A program made the translations under genes and the position numbers. A DNA stretch of 64,000 bases, taken from positions 11,794 through 75,793 of the forward strand of contig QANZ01053478.1 of assembly GCA_003254925.1 (NCBI GenBank), given 5' to 3'. The notes below the pieces were generated by a model. It had not been told where the DNA came from. It made no database searches and was given only the letters and a program-made list of their open reading frames with translations. How positions within the stretch are numbered: position 1 is the stretch's first letter; every line of letters starts with the position of its first letter. Positions 14,370-27,787 of this stretch are shown piece after piece. The DNA is from Chamaecrista fasciculata (taxonomy: Eukaryota > Streptophyta > Magnoliopsida > Fabales > Fabaceae).

Positions 14370-16030
14370 CAATGAAAAATCAAATTTTGGTCCACGGACT
14401 ATGGGATAAGTTTCATTTTCGTCCTAAAACTATTTTTTATTTGATTTTGGTCCTCAAACTTTCATATTTGTTCCATTTTTGTCCAAAAAATGTTATTTCA
14501 TATGATTTACGCCGTTATTTCAAATCAAAATAATTAAGATGGATCATTTCTTTCTCAAATATAGGAGTGTTTACGAGTTGGGTCGGGGCCGGACCAGAGA
14601 CCCGCCTCGATTAGACTGAAGCTAGGCCATCAAGTCCGACTGAGCCAAATTGGGCTACCTTAGTTTTTTAAACAAAAATTTCATATTTTTTATTTAACCC
14701 ATTTATTTATCTTATGCATTTTTTATGTTTTTGTTCAACCCTACTCAAATACTTAATAATAGGGCTATTCAGATCCAATCTGATCCAAAGCCAACCAATC
14801 CGTTTTGGTCCAAACCACAAGTAGTCCAAATTGGTTCCTCAGTTATTTTTTGTTCCATTTTAGTCCCTCAATTTTCCAAAATGTTGCACCGTTAGTCCCT
14901 GAACACTTTCCATCTACTTTTTCTGTGAAAAAAAAAAAAGCAAAATAAACTTTCATCCCCCAAAAGTTTTATTTTTTTATATTAAGGTCATTTTATTTTT
15001 ATAATAGGATCAAAGTGTAAGAAAAAAACATAAATTGAAACTTCAATTGAATTTGCCCAAAACACAAATTTTTCTTCATCCTCCAGCATCTCCATCTCCA
15101 TCTATCCTTCTCTTCTTCTTCTTCAACAATAATATTGATATCATCAAACAAAGAAAAAGAAAGAACAAGTCAACAAAATGCAGCGTGTTCTTCCCCGAAG
15201 AAAACCCTACCATTGTAATTGTTCCCCACAAAACCAAGCTTCTCTCTTCACCACCACCACCATCTTCTTCCTCCTTCAGTAGAACTAACCCAAATCTTCT
15301 TCTTTCCAAAGCAAAATCCACCATTTCCATTTGTGCCATCCTCTTCCTCATTACTCTCATCCTGTTCGCTCTCTCCACCATCGAACCACTTCCCCTCGTC
15401 GATTCCTCTCACACAAATGTCTCCGAAACGATTCGCGATATTCAAATCGTCGATTTGTGGCCCTTAGGATTTTTGTACTTGAAATTCGAGGTATCGCCGA
15501 AAATCATCAATGGCGGCAAGAGATTCTCGTCTGCAGATTCAATTTTCACCTTCTGGTCCAACCACACTATGCCTCGCATTTGATTAGGTTTCCACCATAG
15601 CTTCGCTGATTCCATAGCTTTCGCGGAGGCTGCGATTCCGAACACTATGTGAGAGAGATTTGTTCTTTGTTCTTGTGGTTTAGGGTTTCGCTCTGTGATT
15701 TGGGAAACTGTGGCGTCAGAGAGTAAAGAAGAAGGAGAGCCGGAGGATGAAGAAAAATTTGTGTTTTTGGGCTAATTCAATTTAGGTTGTTTTCTTACAT
15801 CTTGATCCTATTATTATAAAAAGAAAAGGACCTTATTCCATTTTGGAGATAAATTTATGGTTGAACTAAGAATAACTGTTAAAATTGCGATAAAATCATA
15901 TTTTGGAGATCAAAACAGAAAAAATGTGAAAGTTTGAGGAGAAAAATGAAATAAAAAATAGCTTTTACTACTAAAATGAAATTTATTCCATAGTTTGAAA
16001 ACCAAAAATGAGATTTTAACCTTTGAGTGG
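14370..16030. mobile_element. Second foldback element nested in 14207-16283
   Basis: The left arm, with CAAATTTTGGTCC and CCTCAAACTTTCATATTTG, pairs with a right arm near 15890-16020. Another family member lies at about 63470-63998. Ends are approximate and I found no exact duplication. It surrounds the segment with the captured coding stretch. Confidence 0.5.
14818..15843. mobile_element. Diverged Pack-MULE-like element with captured gene fragment
   Basis: The inner arms (left to about 15085, right from about 15740) are inverted copies of each other and resemble the arms of the element at 20264-21157 (shared TAATAGGATCAAA and GAATTTxCCCAAAA). Between them lies a different, gene-like segment at about 15086-15740. 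An open frame at 15035-15583 (182 codons) includes a proline/serine-rich start and a hydrophobic stretch (ISICAILFLITLILFAL) like a type II membrane anchor, then ends at a stop. I do not recognise the source gene. The outermost termini are missing or too diverged to define. Confidence 0.55.
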
Positions 16031-16520
16031 AAATCAACGACTAAGATGTAAGAGAAACCAACGGTTAAGATGCAATAGAAATCGACGGCTAAGATACATT
16101 GGAAAACAATGGTTAAGATTGTGCCACGTCAGCATTTTCTATTAAAATTAACGGAACAAAAACACATGTACTCTAGTGTCTAAACGACACATATCTCAGG
16201 TACCCAAAGTAAGACTTTTTAAACCAAACAACAGTGATGTGAGATCGGGCCAAACAATAGGTACGTTTTTTTGTAATTTACCCTTTAGGAATTGCTAATT
16301 ATATATCTTTTCCTATTTTGAATTTTGTTTTTATATTTTTACAACACAAAAAAAGTATTCATATATATACTGGAGATGGGACCAAATTGTAAATTTTTGG
16401 GGAATGAAGTATATATTTTTTTCCCATTATTGTTTTTGAAATATGTTTATAAATTTTTACACCACAAAAAATATTACCCATATATATATACTGCAGGAGG
16501 GACCAAAATGTATATTTTTG

Positions 16521-19112
16521 GGTTCCGAATGTTGGGGATATGCACGAAAACATGTAAGATAGAAAATAGTTCGAGTTGCGTCACAAAGACACTGTCCTTA
16601 AGAGTTTATTTCGCTACCCCTCAGTAAATTAGGAAGCGGCACTTTTACGGATTAAACGAACTCTATTGAGATATACAACTCTATAAGCATAACGAATTAA
16701 CCATATTTATTATGGTTAGTGGTTACAAAAGGAAAATTTTATTTAGTTTCGTAATAACTTGGTTGTTATAGACCTATAGTACGTATAAAAGTCAGCCTGT
16801 AAATCATGTACAAATAAAGAGATTTTAACGGTCTCTAAGCTAGAATTTAATGCCTACTCCCGAAGATCCACCACACCTTTTTCTTTCTTAACTCGATCGA
16901 CGGTATACCTGAATCAAATCAAAACAATCAAAATAACTTAATGCAAAAGGGTATGTAAAAAGACTCAAAGTCAAAACTGTCGTCTATATGTTAGGGACTT
17001 GTAAGCTACATTGTCAACAACATAAAATATGTTTAAAAGATGCGATGCAGGGAAAACCGCATATTATCTTGCGAACAAATTCCAGCCATGCGATTATAAT
17101 ATTGAGCAAGCTTCTTTCAAATTTTTAATATCCATGACTATTCATTTGAGAGGACATGAAAAAAATTAACTAAACGCAGTTCCTTGAGGATAGATGGAGT
17201 TGTAATGAATCTCTGCCCAAAAACTGAGGAAAAAACAAAGAGAGAAAACACATAATAGTAGATAATGATATGAGATGAACAACCCCAAATAGAGTTGCTA
17301 GAAAAGTTCAAAATGTTGATTGTCTGATTAAAAACCTCATCTTTCAATTTTCTCAATTAGGCCTCCAGATTTCCACATGTGAAAATGAGAGTCAAAATTT
17401 TGAGTTAAATATTTTCACACCGTAGTGAAAGAAAGGAGAAAAAAAAACGTAGCCATAAGTTAAAAAAAAAAAAAGATAAGGCATATTTTAGCAACAATAG
17501 TGCCATCATCATAAATTGTGGTTCACTGAAAATTTTACAACAGGGGAGCGTATTTACATACTTTTATACATAAAAAAAAAACTTGAGTCCATGATCTTTT
17601 TCTTAAAGGATAATATAAGAAAGAAATAATGAGTTTACCCAAAGGAAATTAGGCATTGAGCTGACTCAAGCATGCCAAGACAGCCTTGGCCATATCGTCA
17701 GTTTTGAGAATGCTGAAAACGTATTCGATCAGAGGGACCAAAAGCCCTTAACACAACAGACAAAACGACACAATCTTATATTAAGAGTGAGTTGGAAGGA
17801 ATGAACCACGATTTTGACCAATTCTAAATTGAGAGATGATAAAAACATATTCCTCCTTGTCGATATTCTTGAATTTTTTTCACGAATAAAGGCTTTATAG
17901 AAGCACCAAACATTTTAGTATATCAACATATGATAGATTTAAACATAAATCAAATGTATATAAAAACACCTCATAAACCTCAGCATCACAAAGCATCAAA
18001 TGTATACCTTGATTGTCCAATTAGAGCATATTGGAGAGATAGCACAAATATCATCATATTGTTTTGCCATGGACTGAGTGTAAATGGTAAACTCAAGAAA
18101 CCTAATTGATCAATGTTTTTTTTGTCAATGGTGCATTTGACGAACCACCACTAATTTATAGTCATACAAAATTCAACTATCATTTAATATGATTTATGTT
18201 AACGACATGAAGAAAATAAAAAACGCGATAATTTAGCAATTAATATTTAATATGTTTCCTTTTAAAAAATGTACAATTTCAAATCATTCCCAAATAGTAA
18301 CCATTAGTTTTAATTATAAATTAGAACAATTGATGATAATTGATTGTAATATGCTATTAGTCGCGATAATCATGCTTGGAGATTATGAAAGTTATTATTT
18401 TAGATAACACATCAGCAAATTTGCTTACATGGCCTATTAATAGTGATGATGTTGCAAAATAAATGCATTTGATTGGCTGTTGATTATCCTAACCATACAT
18501 TACTATTGAACCATTAATTACCAACATTGATGAAAATTAAATTTTGTGAAATTTTTGCATAGGTGGCGATATGTTATTGCCAATTAGTAATAAATTCATT
18601 TTCTTAGTAGTGTATGACTGGACTGCCATTAATTATATAATGCTAATTTGCCATTTCGCATGCTTATGTGGCATGATTGGACTGCCATTTGGCAACGCCA
18701 TGCTACAACACATCCTACTCATCAGTGACTAATATACAATTAATGGTCGTCATAAATGTCATTTGAATTTTTTAAGAACTTTGCATAGGTGGCGAAACAT
18801 AATTGGTCAATTAGCATTAAATTTAGTCTCTCTCCTAGGCCACGTGGCAAACTCAGACAACCAATCTATTTAGGCTCTGCTTTTAGTACTATATATTAGA
18901 ATATTAGATTATCATTTTCAATTTGTACAGATACTATAGCGCATTAATTGGTTTCAAGTGTATGTAACAATGACGTGTTTTCAAGTGTGATTTTGTTTTT
19001 TAAACCTATACAATATCTTAAAGCCATAAAATGTATCAATTATTTTGTTTCAAGTCTGAGCATGTGTTTCATAAAATTAAAGGATGAAATGATCGATGTT
19101 AGTCATAAATAA
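16521..19112. other. No supported gene; degraded spacer
   Basis: Nothing is firmly identifiable. About 16530-16920 has higher complexity than its surroundings and could be an old retroelement piece. From 18400 to 18850 the phrase GCATAGGTGGCGA and similar words recur, suggesting an old repeat. Confidence 0.4.
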
Positions 19113-19449
19113 TATTATTTAGGTCAAAGTCCTATTTTGGTCCCTCAGTTATGCTCAGTGTTCCAAATTAGTCCCCCGGTTATTTTTTGTTCCATATTGG
19201 TCCCCTAGTTATGCAAAACTTGACAAAGTTGGTCCCTCTAACAGTTTTCATCCATTTTTCTGTTAAAAAAATAGATAAAATTGATTTTTAACTCCTAAAA
19301 GTTTAAATTTTTTGCATCAAGGACCTTTTTCTCTATAATAGGACCAAAATGTAAGAAATCCTTTTTCTCTATAATAGGACCAAAATGTAAGAAATAAGAA
19401 ATAACTTAGGGGTTTTAGTTTATTTCACACAAAAAAAAAATAATCTCTC

Positions 19450-20105
19450 TCTCTCCTCAACATCGGCTCTCTCTCTCGGCTCTTTCTCCGTCAGATTCAC
19501 CGTCATAAACAAAGGTTCGTCGATCTGCTCAAACTTGTGTTAATATGCTCTGATCTGTGACCATCTACTTCAATTTTTTTTTTATCTACGCTGAATTTCA
19601 GGTAGAATCTCACACCACTAATTTCAACATTCTCATTTCATTTCTTCATTTACCAATTCTCACAAACCGCCATTTCTAATTGAGACGCCTTCACCTTCGA
19701 GCCTTCAACAATTTTTCTGTTCTGCATTACAGGTTAACTTTTGGTTATGTGCGTATTTTTGGTGTTCTAATTAAAGCCTCAAAAAGCCTAATCTCTCTGA
19801 ATGCAAAAGTCATGAGTAACGAACCCACATTTTTTGACGTTGCAATACGTCTTCCACACGAGCTCTTCGAGTAATCTCACGGATTTCTTGTCATCGTCTT
19901 TCGATTTATCGCACTCGAGAGTGATTCGAACTAACTCGAGAGAACAGATCGGAGGCGTGAAACAGCAACGGCTTGCAGCCTCCGCCTTGTGGTGGTGGTG
20001 GGCGGTGGAGGAGGAGGAGCGAGGGGGTTGTCGTCGTCGACGCCGGCGTCGTTTTTGGTGTCGGCGGCGGAGATTTTTTCGTCGTCGTCGTTTCCGATGG
20101 GAATG
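19450..20105 (+). pseudogene. Captured gene-like segment in Pack-MULE A
   Basis: The segment between the arms of Pack-MULE A starts with CT-rich leader-like sequence, then has coding-like, GC-richer DNA with possible plant splice borders (TTACAGGTTAA near 19730). Its end has dense GGTGG/GTCGTCG triplet runs. Short frames are open (for example 19834-20106), but no protein family is recognisable. I read it as a piece of a host gene's 5' region picked up by the transposon. Confidence 0.45.
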
Positions 20106-20263
20106 ACACTGTGAGAGAGAGATTATTTTTTTTGTGTGAAATAAACGAAAACCCCCAAGTTATTTCTTATTTCTTACATTTTGGTCCTATTATAGAGAAA
20201 AAGGTCCTTGATGTAAAAAAATTAAACTTTTAAAAGTTAAAAATTAATTTTATCTTTTTTTTA

Positions 20264-21032
20264 GGCCAAAGTTCTATTTTAGTCCCCCAGTTATGCTCCT
20301 TGTTCCTAATAGGTCCCCCAGTTATTTTTTGTTCCATATTGGTCCCCAGTTATGCAAAACTTGAAAAAGTTGGTCCCTCTAACGTTTTCCATTCATTTTT
20401 CCGTTAAAAAAAGAGGAAAAATAAACTTTCATCCCCAAAAGTTTTATTTTCTTATATTAAGGTCCTTTTCTTTTTATAATAGGATCAAAACATAAGAAAA
20501 TGAAGTAAATTAAGATTTTAAGTGAATTTACCCAAAAACAAAATAAATCTCTCTCTCTCTCTGATTCCCTCTCTATCTCTCTCTCTCTCTCTGCTCACGA
20601 CCCAGCTCACACCAAACCTGCTACGCTGGAAAACCTGCCCAGAAACCGCCGCCTACCGCCGCCGATCTGGTCTGTGCAAAGCCCGCCGCGAAACACCATC
20701 AACCGCCGGGAACTGTTCGCACAACTTCGCCGTCAACTCTCCGTCAACTGTTCGCGCACTCCGTCAACCGCCGGGAACCACTGTTCGCGCACTCCGTCAA
20801 CTGTTCGCACAACTCCGCCGCCGATCTCTCTCTGATTCCCGGTGGTTCGCTTCGGTTCGCGGAAAATTTGACAGAGTGCGCGAACAGTGGACGTGACTCG
20901 TTTTTTATGGCGGAGTTGTGCATCGGAGCGGTGTTTCGCGGCGGGCTTTGCAAAGACTAGATCGGCGGCGGTAGGCGGTGGTTTCTGGGTAGGTTTTTCG
21001 GCGGAGTAGGTTTGGTGTGAGCTGGGTCGTGA

Positions 21033-21083
<51 letters not shown>

Positions 21084-21157
21084 NTGGAACAAAAAATAAC
21101 TGGGGGACCTATTTGAAACAAGGAGCATAACTGGGTGACCAAAATAGGACTTTGGCC
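20264..21157. mobile_element. Pack-MULE B nested in the right arm of Pack-MULE A
   Basis: The ends are GGCCAAAGTTC and GACTTTGGCC with an exact 9-bp duplication TTTTTTTTA (20255-20263, 21158-21166). Element A's right arm continues directly after it. The captured GC-rich DNA is itself partly duplicated in inverted form: the stretch near 20600-20700 pairs with 20920-21037, leaving a unique centre with tandem CCGTCAACTGTTCGC-like words. A (GA)n run and an unresolved base at 21084 mark an assembly weak point, which likely shortened the right arm. Confidence 0.85.
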
Positions 21158-21499
21158 TTTTTTTTAACAGAAAAATAGATGGAAATTGTTAGAGGGACCA
21201 ACTTTATCAAGTTTTGCATAACTGGGGGATCAATATGGAACGAAAAATAACTGAGGAACCAATTTGGAACACTGAGCATAACTGAAGGACCAAAATAAGA
21301 CTTTGGCCTATTATTTATTAGATCAAAATATTAAGTTTATATTGAAAATTATTTCATGAACTTAAACTTAAATAGGTATTTAGAGGGAGGAGCTCTCGTG
21401 CATAGCACTCATCAAGATCCTAGTTTCTACTAAATGGAGATAGCAAAATGCAGTGTTTCATTAAAATTTAAATGCTTTTAAACACTCCTCAACATTTTG

Positions 21500-21621
21500 A
21501 AGCCCATATCAAGCCCATAAATAAATCGTAGGGTTAGGGTTTGACGAGAAGGTAGATAGATAGATAGATAGATACGTTTAGTGGCTGCTGCACCAAAGCT
21601 CGGTGACGAACACAAACAGCA
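21500..21621 (+). promoter_or_regulatory. Promoter and 5' leader of RPL35 copy 2
   Basis: Telo-box GGGTTAGGGTTT near 21530-21541, preceded by AAGCCCAT (site II type), followed by an expanded GATA repeat and the same leader as copy 1. A stretch of about 20 bp present in copy 1 between telo-box and GAGAAGG is absent here. Confidence 0.65.
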
Positions 21622-23766
<2,145 letters not shown>

Positions 23767-23974
23767 GACTTTGAGCATCTTGTAGTAGTGGCTGACAAAT
23801 TTTGAAACATCAACTTTTAGTTTTGGATTGATGGATATGATTTTATCATTTTTGTGCTATTAGTTTCGAATTTTTAGAGTTGATACTTTCTCTCTGAAAC
23901 CAAGTTTTAGCTGAGTGGTACTTTGAAAATGGATTTTATGTTTAGTCCAGAATTGAATTACTTAAATTGACTAC

Positions 23975-24573
23975 CTTGCATTTTAGTTCTATTATAGAAA
24001 AAAAGTCCCTAATGAAAAATTCAAACTTTTAGGAGTTAAAAAACAAGAGAGATGTTGTCTTTTTCATGTAAAATAAATTAAAACCCCTAGTTATATCTTC
24101 TTTCTTACATTTTGGTTCTATTATAGAGAAAAATTTCCTTAATGTAAAAAGTCAACTTTTTCAGAGTTAAAAATCAAGAGAGAGATGTTGTCTTTTTCAT
24201 GTAAAATAAATTAAAACCCCTAGTTATATCTTCTTTCTTACGTTTTGGTTCTATTATGGAGAAAAATTTCCTTAATGTAAAAAGTCAAACTTTTCAGAGT
24301 TAAAAATCAAGAGAGAGAGGTTGTCTTTTCCGTGTGAAACATACTAAAATTCCCTAGTTATATTTTTTTTCTTACATTTTGGTTCTATTACAGAGAAAAA
24401 GGTCCTTAATGCAAAAATTCATACTTTTAGGAGTTAAAAATCGAGAGAGAGAGGTTGACTTTTTCGTGTGAAATAAACTAAAACCCCAAGTTATATTTTC
24501 TTTCTTACATTTTGGTTCTATTATAGAGAAAAAGGTCCCTTAATGTAAAAATTCAAACATTTAGGAGTTAAAA

Positions 24574-24658
<85 letters not shown>

Positions 24659-24694
24659 NNNNNNNNNNNNNNNNNNNNNNNNNNNNNNNNNNNN

Positions 24695-24762
<68 letters not shown>

Positions 24763-24975
24763 CTTTTTTGTGTGAAATAACTAAAACCCCTAGTTGTATT
24801 TTCTTTCTTACATTTTGGTTTTATTATGAGAAAAAGGTCCTTAATCCAAAAATTCAAACTTTTAGAAGTTAAAAATCAATTTTGTTTTTTTTAATAGAAA
24901 AATGGATGGAAAACGTTTGAATGCCAAGTTTTGAAAAACTTAGGGACCAAGTTTTGAAGGAATTTAGTTTAAAAG
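23975..24975. repeat. Tandem array of ~120-bp units derived from Pack-MULE arm
   Basis: Five to six head-to-tail copies of a unit of about 120 bp carry TTTTGGTTCTATTATAGAG, a GTTAAAAATCAAGAGAG block and AAACCCCTAGTTATAT. The unit is the inner arm of the Pack-MULE family (compare 57170-57250). One unit holds a long (GA)n expansion with a 36-base unresolved gap at 24659-24694. The array ends in arm-like sequence with AGGGACCAA near 24950. Confidence 0.75.
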
Positions 24976-25816
24976 AGGGTCCAATGATTTTACATAGTAT
25001 ATTTGGTTAAAATATTTGATTAAACAATCAAAAGATGACAAATAATAAAGAGATATGATATACTTTTAAAGAAAATAGCATAATTGTTAAGAGTATTTTT
25101 CATTCATGGTGTAATAAAAAAAGCTTCTATGGATCATTTATCGCCTTCTTCTATGGGATCAAATTGAGACATTTGCAAATAAATGAGATCAAAAGTGCAA
25201 CAGAAAAAAATATATGACCAAATTGAAAACTGAACAACATATATGAGACCAATAGTGTCCAAGGACCAACGATAGAATTTTAAAGAAATATTAAGTACCA
25301 AAATGAAACTAAAAAGACTTTAGGGATCAAAACAAAAATTAAGACAAACATTTGAGACTAAAATGATATTTTGACCAATATATAATATATATTACATCAC
25401 AAGCTCATAAGTCATGTAGTAAAAATTATAAATTTCAAAATTTACCACTCCCAATAACGAATAGAAAAATTGTCAAAAGAGATCGACAAAGCCTCATTTT
25501 AGTCCCTAAAAGTTGACTTGAATTTTATTTTGGTTCTATTTTGATCTCTAATATTTTTTAAGTTTTATCGTTAGTCCTACGTCATTTTCATCCATTTTTC
25601 TCCGTTAAAAATGACGTGGCCATAGAGAATTTCTTAGTTGTAATATTTTTCTTTCCAACAAGCAGTAAGTGATGTGTCCCTGGTAGTTGAAATACTTTGC
25701 TTCAATAAATTTCTTACCTCCATCCCCAAATCAATTTAGGGTTCCAATTCACTTCATCCCTCGTTCTTCAACCTTTGGATCATTGTAACTTTTGCAATAT
25801 TTATTAGTTTAAGTTA
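24976..25816. other. No gene; fragments of foldback repeats
   Basis: Fragments with GGGATCAAATTGAGAC (25150-25380) and TAGTCCCTAAAAG (25495-25620) are decayed arms of the same kinds of palindromic element. No open frame of interest was found. Confidence 0.5.
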
Positions 25817-26265
25817 GTGATAACCTACTTTTTGGTACTTGAATTGTTACTGAGTCAACAATTTAGTTCCTGTATTGTTAGAAAATACGAATCAGTCCTT
25901 GAATTTTACACCACCGTCAACCTTTTGGTCCCTGAATTGTAAAAAAATATGAACCAATCCATGAATTTTACACCACTGTCAACTTTTTGGTCCTTCAATT
26001 ATAGGAAAGTATGAATCAGTTTCTGAATTTTACATCATTGTCAACTTTTTGGTCCCTGAATTGTAGAAAATTCGAACCAGCCCAAGGACCAAAAGGTTGA
26101 CGGCGATGTAAAATTCAAGGACTGATTCGTATTTTCTTATAATTTAGGGACTAAAAGGTTGGCAGTAGTGTAAAATAAAATTTAGGGACTGACTCATTTC
26201 CCTACAATTCAAGGACTAAATCGTTGACTCAGTAACAATTCAAGGACCATAATGTAAGTTTCCTC
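25817..26265. mobile_element. Foldback element, MULE-like (9-bp TSD)
   Basis: The element is palindromic over 449 bp. The 9-mer TTTAAGTTA is repeated exactly at 25808-25816 and 26266-26274. The arms hold spaced repeats of TTTTGGTCCxTGAATTGTA and its complement. Confidence 0.8.
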
Positions 26266-26274
26266 TTTAAGTTA

Positions 26275-26722
26275 ATTGATGCAATTGATGAATGGTGGTG
26301 AATTCTTGTGCCATTTTTGCAATCCTTCTTTGCAAATATTGTTATCCTCACAATCTCATTCATCTACTATTAGGAGATGCCGTGTATGCTACTATTGTGA
26401 GAGTTATAATTGACCTCCAGAACATGAGAGTCCTAGTAGAGTTTTGGAGAAAAAAAATTTCAACTTAAGATATTTTAAGTTGTATTTAGGGTGAAAATTG
26501 AGTAACTATTGAAGCCCAATACTAAATTCTTTTTATATATCGAGGACCAATATGGAACGTTTTGGAAACATTAAGGATGAAAACAAAACAATTTTAAGAT
26601 AAAGGACCAATATATGACTTTAAAAATATTAAGGACTGATATGAAATTTCCTTTTAAGGATGGAGAAATATATTGACCTTAAATGTTTAACATCCACATA
26701 CACAATATGATATTAAAAAAAA
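26275..26722. other. No gene seen
   Basis: Spacer with a few GGACCAATATGGAA-like words near 26540-26640 that look like one arm of another decayed palindromic element. Confidence 0.4.
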
Positions 26723-27120
26723 GGGTAAATTACACTTTGGTACCCTGTGGTTTGACCCTATTTCACTTTGGTACCCTGTGGTTTGAAACCTGACACTTTG
26801 GTACCCTGAAGTATTCTCCATTAACACTTTGGTACCCTTTGGAGCTATTTTGTAATTTTAACCATAACAAATTTTGCAAAAATTACATATTGACCCCAAA
26901 AAGTTTTTATAGTTTCCATTTTAGTCCCTAGATAATATGTTTCCAGGGATCTATTTGTAATTTTTTGAAACTTTTTGGGGTCAATATGTAATTTTTGAAA
27001 AATTTGTTATGGTTAAAATTACAAAATAGCTCTAAAGGGTACCAAAGTGTTAATGGAGAATACCACAGGATACCAAAGTGTCAAGTTTCAAACCACAGGG
27101 TACCGAAGTGTAATTTACCC
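26723..27120. mobile_element. Foldback MITE, MULE-like (9-bp TSD)
   Basis: The element is a near-perfect palindrome of 398 bp with ends GGGTAAATTACAC and GTGTAATTTACCC. The 9-mer TAAAAAAAA flanks it at 26714-26722 and 27121-27129. The arms hold three to four spaced copies of ACTTTGGTACCCTGTGG. A truncated relative lies at about 52848-53117. Confidence 0.8.
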
Positions 27121-27787
27121 TAAAAAAAATGTGAGACCTAAAGCGTGCATATTGACAACCAATCTACTTTACAAACAAAACTCTAGCAGGCTATCACAAA
27201 ACTTGAGAAACTCTTGTTCGTCCTACTACACTCGACAAGGAAGCTGAGGCAGTACTACTAACAGTATCAAATCGTCTTACGGACAGACCACCCAATACAA
27301 CAAATCATGCAAGAAGCAACATCACAAGAGAATGTCAAACTAGTCAATTGAACTTTCAGAGTATGAAAGAAGTGAAAAATCACCAGGATTCCTAACACAC
27401 CTGATCAAGAAAACACAAGCAACCCACAATTTTTTCATGTAAGCGTGAATTGAAACTTAAATGATTAACCAAAAACTCATGAAAGGAGTGAAAAATCTGC
27501 AGGATTTCCAACACAAAAGTAAATCATGTAAAGGCCAATTACACAGTCAATTCGCTTTTGCATCTGCCTCATCAGTCTCAAGCAGTAAAGTATGAAACTT
27601 TAAGCATTTAAGAAGTTCATTGTACAATGAAAGATGATGGGCATAACAGTACAACTGGGAACAAATAAAGGAAAGAAGAAAATTCCACAAGATGACAGCA
27701 ATTTTAGTTCATAAGAAATTGCTTTTTCATTGGGGCCATCAGTTTGGCTTCATTTAAAATAGATACAAAACAAAACTGGACATTCCT

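Larger units (their letters stand above)
14207..16283. mobile_element. MULE-like foldback element inserted in the Tourist-like array
   Basis: The inverted ends are GGGTAAATTAC and GTAATTTACCC. The 9-mer TTTAGGAAT is repeated exactly at 14198-14206 and 16284-16292. The arms (to about 14370 and from about 16030) pair with each other. The centre is filled by a second palindromic element and a gene-carrying one. The same terminal words occur in the element at 26723-27120. Confidence 0.8.
13404..16520. mobile_element. Tourist-like (PIF/Harbinger) element, outer layer of a nest
   Basis: The left end GGGTGTGTTTGG follows TAA at 13401-13403. The interior matches, in opposite orientation, the better preserved element at 52778-53769. 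From about 13800 it holds a tandem array of roughly 110-bp units containing ATATATACTxGA and a gggaccaaa phrase. The array is interrupted by another element at 14207-16283 and resumes to about 16520. The right end is not clear. Confidence 0.55.
19122..21308. mobile_element. Pack-MULE A (contains nested Pack-MULE B)
   Basis: The ends are GGTCAAAGTCC on the left and GACTTTGGCC on the right. The 9-mer TATTATTTA is repeated exactly at 19113-19121 and 21309-21317, the size expected for Mutator-like elements. Terminal inverted repeats of roughly 300 bp carry spaced GGTCC words, then a block with CTATAATAGGACC and a CT-rich tract. The interior, about 19450-20105, is GC-richer and gene-like. The right arm is split by the insertion of element B. 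No transposase is present, so it is non-autonomous. Confidence 0.85.

Noticed and set aside
15076-15645. Several frames on both strands overlapping the captured segment
   Set aside because: Only the plus-strand frame at 15035-15583 has coherent features; the others are shadows of the CT-rich composition.
17649-17746. Possible terminal exon on the minus strand reading LVPLIEYVFSILKTDDMAKA and onward to a stop
   Set aside because: The frame is short, I do not recognise a family, and I could not find an upstream exon whose phase fits. The stretch near 18000-18080 with a good donor does not join it in frame.
24561-24857. Open frame of Ser/Leu repeats across the gap
   Set aside because: Translation of (GA)n microsatellite and unresolved bases.
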